This document shows, one piece after another, positions 49,879 to 53,500 of a DNA stretch of 53,500 bases (position 1 is the stretch's first letter; each line of letters begins with the position of its first letter). Origin of the DNA: Zygnema cylindricum (lineage: Eukaryota; Streptophyta; Zygnematophyceae; Zygnematales; Zygnemataceae). The stretch spans positions 40,001 to 93,500 of the forward strand of contig JBBHKE010000834.1 of NCBI GenBank assembly GCA_037447655.1. The letters are read 5' to 3'. Position numbers and translations under genes: made by a program. Below the pieces are notes generated by a model that was given only the letters and a program-made list of their open reading frames with translations, ran no database searches and was not told the DNA's origin.

Positions 49879-50935
49879 TGTAGAAATTAATGATCCATTT
49901 TTTAGTGTTTTCTAGGTCTAAATAGAAATATAGAAAGAAGCCGAGGCAGTCTACCTCTAACTTCTCTCTCCAACTCTCAAACTTGTCGCAGTCACTGAGA
50001 AATTCGAGAGGGAGCTAGAGCCATGGCTACCTAGGCTATCCAGAGGTTTACGGGAAATTTATATTAGTTAGGGGTTTATTTTATCTAAAAGGTATGTGCC
50101 GGCCACAGGATTTGATCCCTGTACCTACCGGCCGGCAGACAGTGGATAGCCGGTAGCCTTAGCCGTTAAGTCTAAGAACTAGTGTTACATAGTATATAGT
50201 TTGATAATTATTTAAACATGTATACGTAGGATAAATCATTTAACTGTAATTGTTTACGGGATACATAGATCCGGTAATGTATAAGTACGGATTACGGTAC
50301 GGACAAGAAATCAATACCGCGCATTTATTTCTTAAGTGAAACGAAAACCGCGCATGTATTTATTACGGCTACGATTAAATCCGAATTTAATAAGACGGCC
50401 GGAATTAGCGCCGAGATCGCGGAAAAAGAATTCGGCTGTTTGTGGCCATCGCCACATCAGATGACACGTGGCGAAATTACATTGGATAGTGGAATCTCCG
50501 GAGATTATGACACCGAATCCGGATATGACATGTGTCGACATTTAGGCCATGTCGTACAATGTCCTTACATAAAGAACACCGATAGCTGTCCTTTTGCGTA
50601 CGGAACTGTAACCTGATTGGTTATGTACATCAGTAGATAGAGTCTGTGAGAAAGATAGGACTTAGAAAAATTAGGAGATAGGACCTTCTCTTCTAGAGAG
50701 CTTCTGTACAAAAGGTCAACTTTGACCCTCCATAACTTACTGCTCAGGGGAGCAAATTCAAGATTCTTTTTGCTATCGACTCAGGGAGTCTTGTCTTCAC
50801 AGGGGTGAAGTTGGTCAGCGTTTTTGTCTGCCAGGGTGACAGTTATATTTGCTTAAAGACAAAGGGGTCAGGATTATCCTAGAGGCTTCTTGGAAGCTGT
50901 CCACTCTGAGGACTTATGGAGGTCTCAGAGTTACA
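49879..50935 (+). repeat. Copia 3' LTR (1057 bp)
   Basis: It runs from TGTAGAAATTAATGATCC to CTCAGAGTTACA. From its start to about 50758 it is base-for-base the inverse of 51007-51886, including private variants, while differing widely from its own 5' LTR. It ends with the hairpin CTCTGAG/CTCAGAG (50904-50931). Confidence 0.92.
50095..50172 (-). other. tRNA-like module, copia 3' LTR (antisense)
   Basis: On the minus strand CTACCGGC/GCCGGTAG and TGCCGGCC/GGCCGGCA are both perfect 8-bp stems. ACAGG/CCTGT encloses the B-box-like GATCAAAT loop. Identical to 51593-51670. Confidence 0.6.
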
Positions 50936-51886
50936 CAAAAAACCCTGACCACCTGCACCCGTGTGAAGGCAAGACTCCCCTGAGTGGATAGCAAAAAGAA
51001 TCTTTGAATTTGCTCCCCTGAGCAGTAAGTTATGGAGGGTCAAAGTTGACCTTTTGTACAGAAGCTCTCTAGAAGAGAAGGTCCTATCTCCTAATTTTTC
51101 TAAGTCCTATCTTTCTCACAGACTCTATCTACTGATGTACATAACCAATCAGGTTACAGTTCCGTACGCAAAAGGACAGCTATCGGTGTTCTTTATGTAA
51201 GGACATTGTACGACATGGCCTAAATGTCGACACATGTCATATCCGGATTCGGTGTCATAATCTCCGGAGATTCCACTATCCAATGTAATTTCGCCACGTG
51301 TCATCTGATGTGGCGATGGCCACAAACAGCCGAATTCTTTTTCCGCGATCTCGGCGCTAATTCCGGCCGTCTTATTAAATTCGGATTTAATCGTAGCCGT
51401 AATAAATACATGCGCGGTTTTCGTTTCACTTAAGAAATAAATGCGCGGTATTGATTTCTTGTCCGTACCGTAATCCGTACTTATACATTACCGGATCTAT
51501 GTATCCCGTAAACAATTACAGTTAAATGATTTATCCTACGTATACATGTTTAAATAATTATCAAACTATATACTATGTAACACTAGTTCTTAGACTTAAC
51601 GGCTAAGGCTACCGGCTATCCACTGTCTGCCGGCCGGTAGGTACAGGGATCAAATCCTGTGGCCGGCACATACCTTTTAGATAAAATAAACCCCTAACTA
51701 ATATAAATTTCCCGTAAACCTCTGGATAGCCTAGGTAGCCATGGCTCTAGCTCCCTCTCGAATTTCTCAGTGACTGCGACAAGTTTGAGAGTTGGAGAGA
51801 GAAGTTAGAGGTAGACTGCCTCGGCTTCTTTCTATATTTCTATTTAGACCTAGAAAACACTAAAAAATGGATCATTAATTTCTACA
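50936..51886 (-). repeat. Main part of the reverse copia 3' LTR
   Basis: It ends TTTCTACA at 51886 and begins (after the nested insertion) CAAAAAACCCTGACC. With 44365-44478 it completes an LTR of about 1.06 kb. Confidence 0.9.
51593..51670 (+). other. tRNA-like module, reverse copia LTR
   Basis: AACGGCTAAGGCTACCGGC, TGCCGGCCGGTAGG, ACAGGGATCAAATCCTGT, GGCCGGCA; the exact inverse of 50095-50172. The GGATCAAATCC word fits the pol III B-box core (GWTCRANNC). Confidence 0.6.
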
Positions 51887-53500
51887 CTCCCCTTATTTTC
51901 TAGTCAATCTTTAATTTCAGACCGCACTTCTCCCTGCAAAAAATTAGTTTAGGGGAAGGCACAGGTTTTGTCATCATATCTGCTACCATCTCACTATCTG
52001 GTTTGTACTCTAAACTGATTATTTTGATATCTACTTTCTCTCTAACAAAGCTGAGTCTGATGTCCATGTGTTTGCTTTAAAATGATGTTTAGGATTGGCA
52101 GAAATAGCAATTGCTGCCTGATTATCATAAAAACTTTTCTGCACACCACTCTTAAGGTGACCAAGCTCATCAATCAAAGACTTGACCCACATCAATTATT
52201 TTACAGCCGAGCAAGAGGCCATATACTCAGCCTCCATGGTGGATTGAGCAATAACTCTTTGCTGTTTGCTACTCCAACAGCAAGCCCCATCACCCACATA
52301 TAATACATATCCAGAAGTGCATCTCCTCATCGGAGCATCACCATAACTGGCATCACTCCAAGTAGTGATGTCTGTATTCTCCCCACCCAAATGCAACCAT
52401 ATATCCCTAGTTCCTATCAAATATCTAAGGACTCTCTTAGCTGCCTCCCAATCCTTCTTAGTGGGAGCATTTAGACTTCTACTCAGCACTCCTACTGCTG
52501 CAGCTAAATCCGGCCGGGTACAATTCATAAAATAGATTAGATTTCCCACTACTTGCCTGTAAAGAATAGTCTGCATGAACTTCTATTCTTCAGGAAATAA
52601 TTCCTCGTCTAAGACTATGACTCCTTCTTCCTCACTTCCCTTCTTAAACTCCATTGGAGTTGTACAACTATTAGCTTTATCCAATTGAAATTTTTCAAGC
52701 ATGTTCCCTATTGCTTCCTTTTGAGTGAGTCTTATAATTTTCCTTTTTCGGTCTCTCTCTACTTGAATTCCCAAAATATATTTTGCTTCTCCCATATCTT
52801 TCATTTCAAATCTCCGTTTAAGATCGGTTTTCAATTAATTAATTTTTTCTATTGATTTACTTAAAACAAGCAAATCATCAACATAAATTGCAATAAATAA
52901 AAAACCTTCCTCATCTTCGAAAATATAGATTGAGTGATCTGAGCTGATTCGAATATATCCCAGACCGGTAAGAAACACATCAAGCTTGTTATTCCATCGT
53001 CGAGGCGCCTGTTTCAAACCATAAAGAGTTTTAATCAGCCTGCATACCTTACTCTCCTCTCCTTCCTCCACAAATCATTCGGGTTGTCGCATGAAGATCT
53101 CCTCTTCCAATTCTCCATGCAAAAAGGCTTTCTTGATGTCCATCTGATGCACTTCCATGTCTTCCGCTGCTGCTAAACTGAGAAGTATGCGGACGGAGGG
53201 AAATCTGACACCGGGGCAAAGGTTTCCTCGTAGTCAATTCCCTCCTTTTGTGTAAATCCCTTTGCCACTAGTCGGGCCTTGTAGCGCTTGATTGTGTTAT
53301 CTGGGTTTAGTTCTATTTTGAAAACCCACTTACAACTGATTGATTTTCGGCAAGGTGGACAATCCACCAGCTCCCAAGTATCGACTGCCATAATTGAGGC
53401 TATCTCCTCATTGATGGATGTCTTCCACCGGTTTCTTTTTGGACAAGTCATTGCCTCTCCATAAGTTTGAGGTTCATCTTGATGAGATAGTTTAGTTACC
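51887..53500 (-). pseudogene. Copia pol (RT-RNase H) of the reverse element, partial
   Basis: On the minus strand from the window edge: RT start [38 protein letters not shown], a frameshift near 53200, LYGLKQAPRRWNNKLD, YVDDLLVLS, LGIQVERDRKRKIIRLTQ, then RNase H SDASYGDAPMRRCTSGYVL. Stops interrupt it near 52835 (Lys codon to TAA), 52583 and 53075. It is closely related to the forward element but decayed independently; for example it keeps CGA where that one has TGA. Confidence 0.87.

Larger units (their letters stand above)
44479..50935 (+). mobile_element. Complete Ty1/copia retrotransposon (6457 bp) with 5-bp target duplication
   Basis: It has a 5' LTR (44479-45530), half-tRNA primer site, gag-pol remnant, polypurine tract and 3' LTR (49879-50935), flanked by CAAAA at 44474-44478 and 50936-50940. 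Integrase lies before RT, as in Ty1/copia. It inserted into the LTR of an opposite-strand relative. The structure is whole, but gag-pol carries many stops and a frameshift, so movement would need proteins supplied by another copy. Confidence 0.93.
50936..53500 (-). mobile_element. Reverse copia retrotransposon, 3' half, runs off the window
   Basis: The minus-strand element has its 3' LTR in two pieces (51886-50936 and 44478-44365), split by the forward copia. Upstream come the polypurine tract (CTCCCCTTATTTT inverted, from 51887) and pol back to RT at the window edge. It is the older, host element of the nest. Confidence 0.9.

Overview
The window is nuclear DNA from a green-lineage eukaryote. 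Four of the five genes look plastid-related or plant-type, all are split by GT-AG introns, and the rest is plant-type Ty1/copia and Ty3/gypsy retrotransposons, small inverted-repeat (TIR) transposons and long GA/GGGA tracts. The mix of repeats and split plastid-protein genes suggests a streptophyte alga or early land plant (a Chara-like genome is my guess, not shown by the sequence). No rRNA, canonical tRNA or CRISPR array was seen.

Region 1 (1-3.6 kb) is non-coding: a TIR element with a perfect target duplication, two copies of a hAT-like element made of ATCGAT/ATATCG-rich DNA, and a field of GTAC/CGTAC motifs. Region 2 (3.6-17 kb) holds two convergent genes. The first (+) is a five-exon LPA1/Rep27-domain (PF11998) thylakoid protein that helps photosystem II assembly. 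The second (-) is a nine-exon RsmD-like 16S rRNA guanine-N2 methyltransferase. Summed exon lengths keep frame in both. Two decayed look-alikes of exon 2 lie in intron 1 of the first gene.

Region 3 (18.8-31.5 kb) is a directly repeated ~3.1-kb segment. Each copy carries an intact five-exon LigB/DODA-type extradiol dioxygenase gene (-), with three amino-acid differences between copies. Between them lies a plastid alkenal/one oxidoreductase (AOR-type) gene (+), which lacks a recognisable exon for its GroES-like core. A 217-bp TIR element is present in one segment copy and absent from the other, so it inserted after the duplication.

Region 4 (31.6-35.2 kb) is TIR-element debris, including a 1.1-kb hAT-type element with near-perfect 8-bp target duplications. 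Region 5 (35.3-53.5 kb) is a retrotransposon nest: old copia LTRs; an internally deleted copia (-); a truncated, stop-riddled Ty3/gypsy (-) with LTR and tRNA-Met primer site; and a complete but decayed copia (+, 44479-50935, TSD CAAAA) inserted into the LTR of another copia (-) that runs off the window. The copia uses the anticodon arm of initiator tRNA-Met as primer (half-tRNA priming). Its LTRs carry, on the antisense strand, a tRNA-like module with A/B boxes and competing stems. Two inverted LTRs share a ~1.07-kb identical tract bounded by diverged DNA, as expected from gene conversion.
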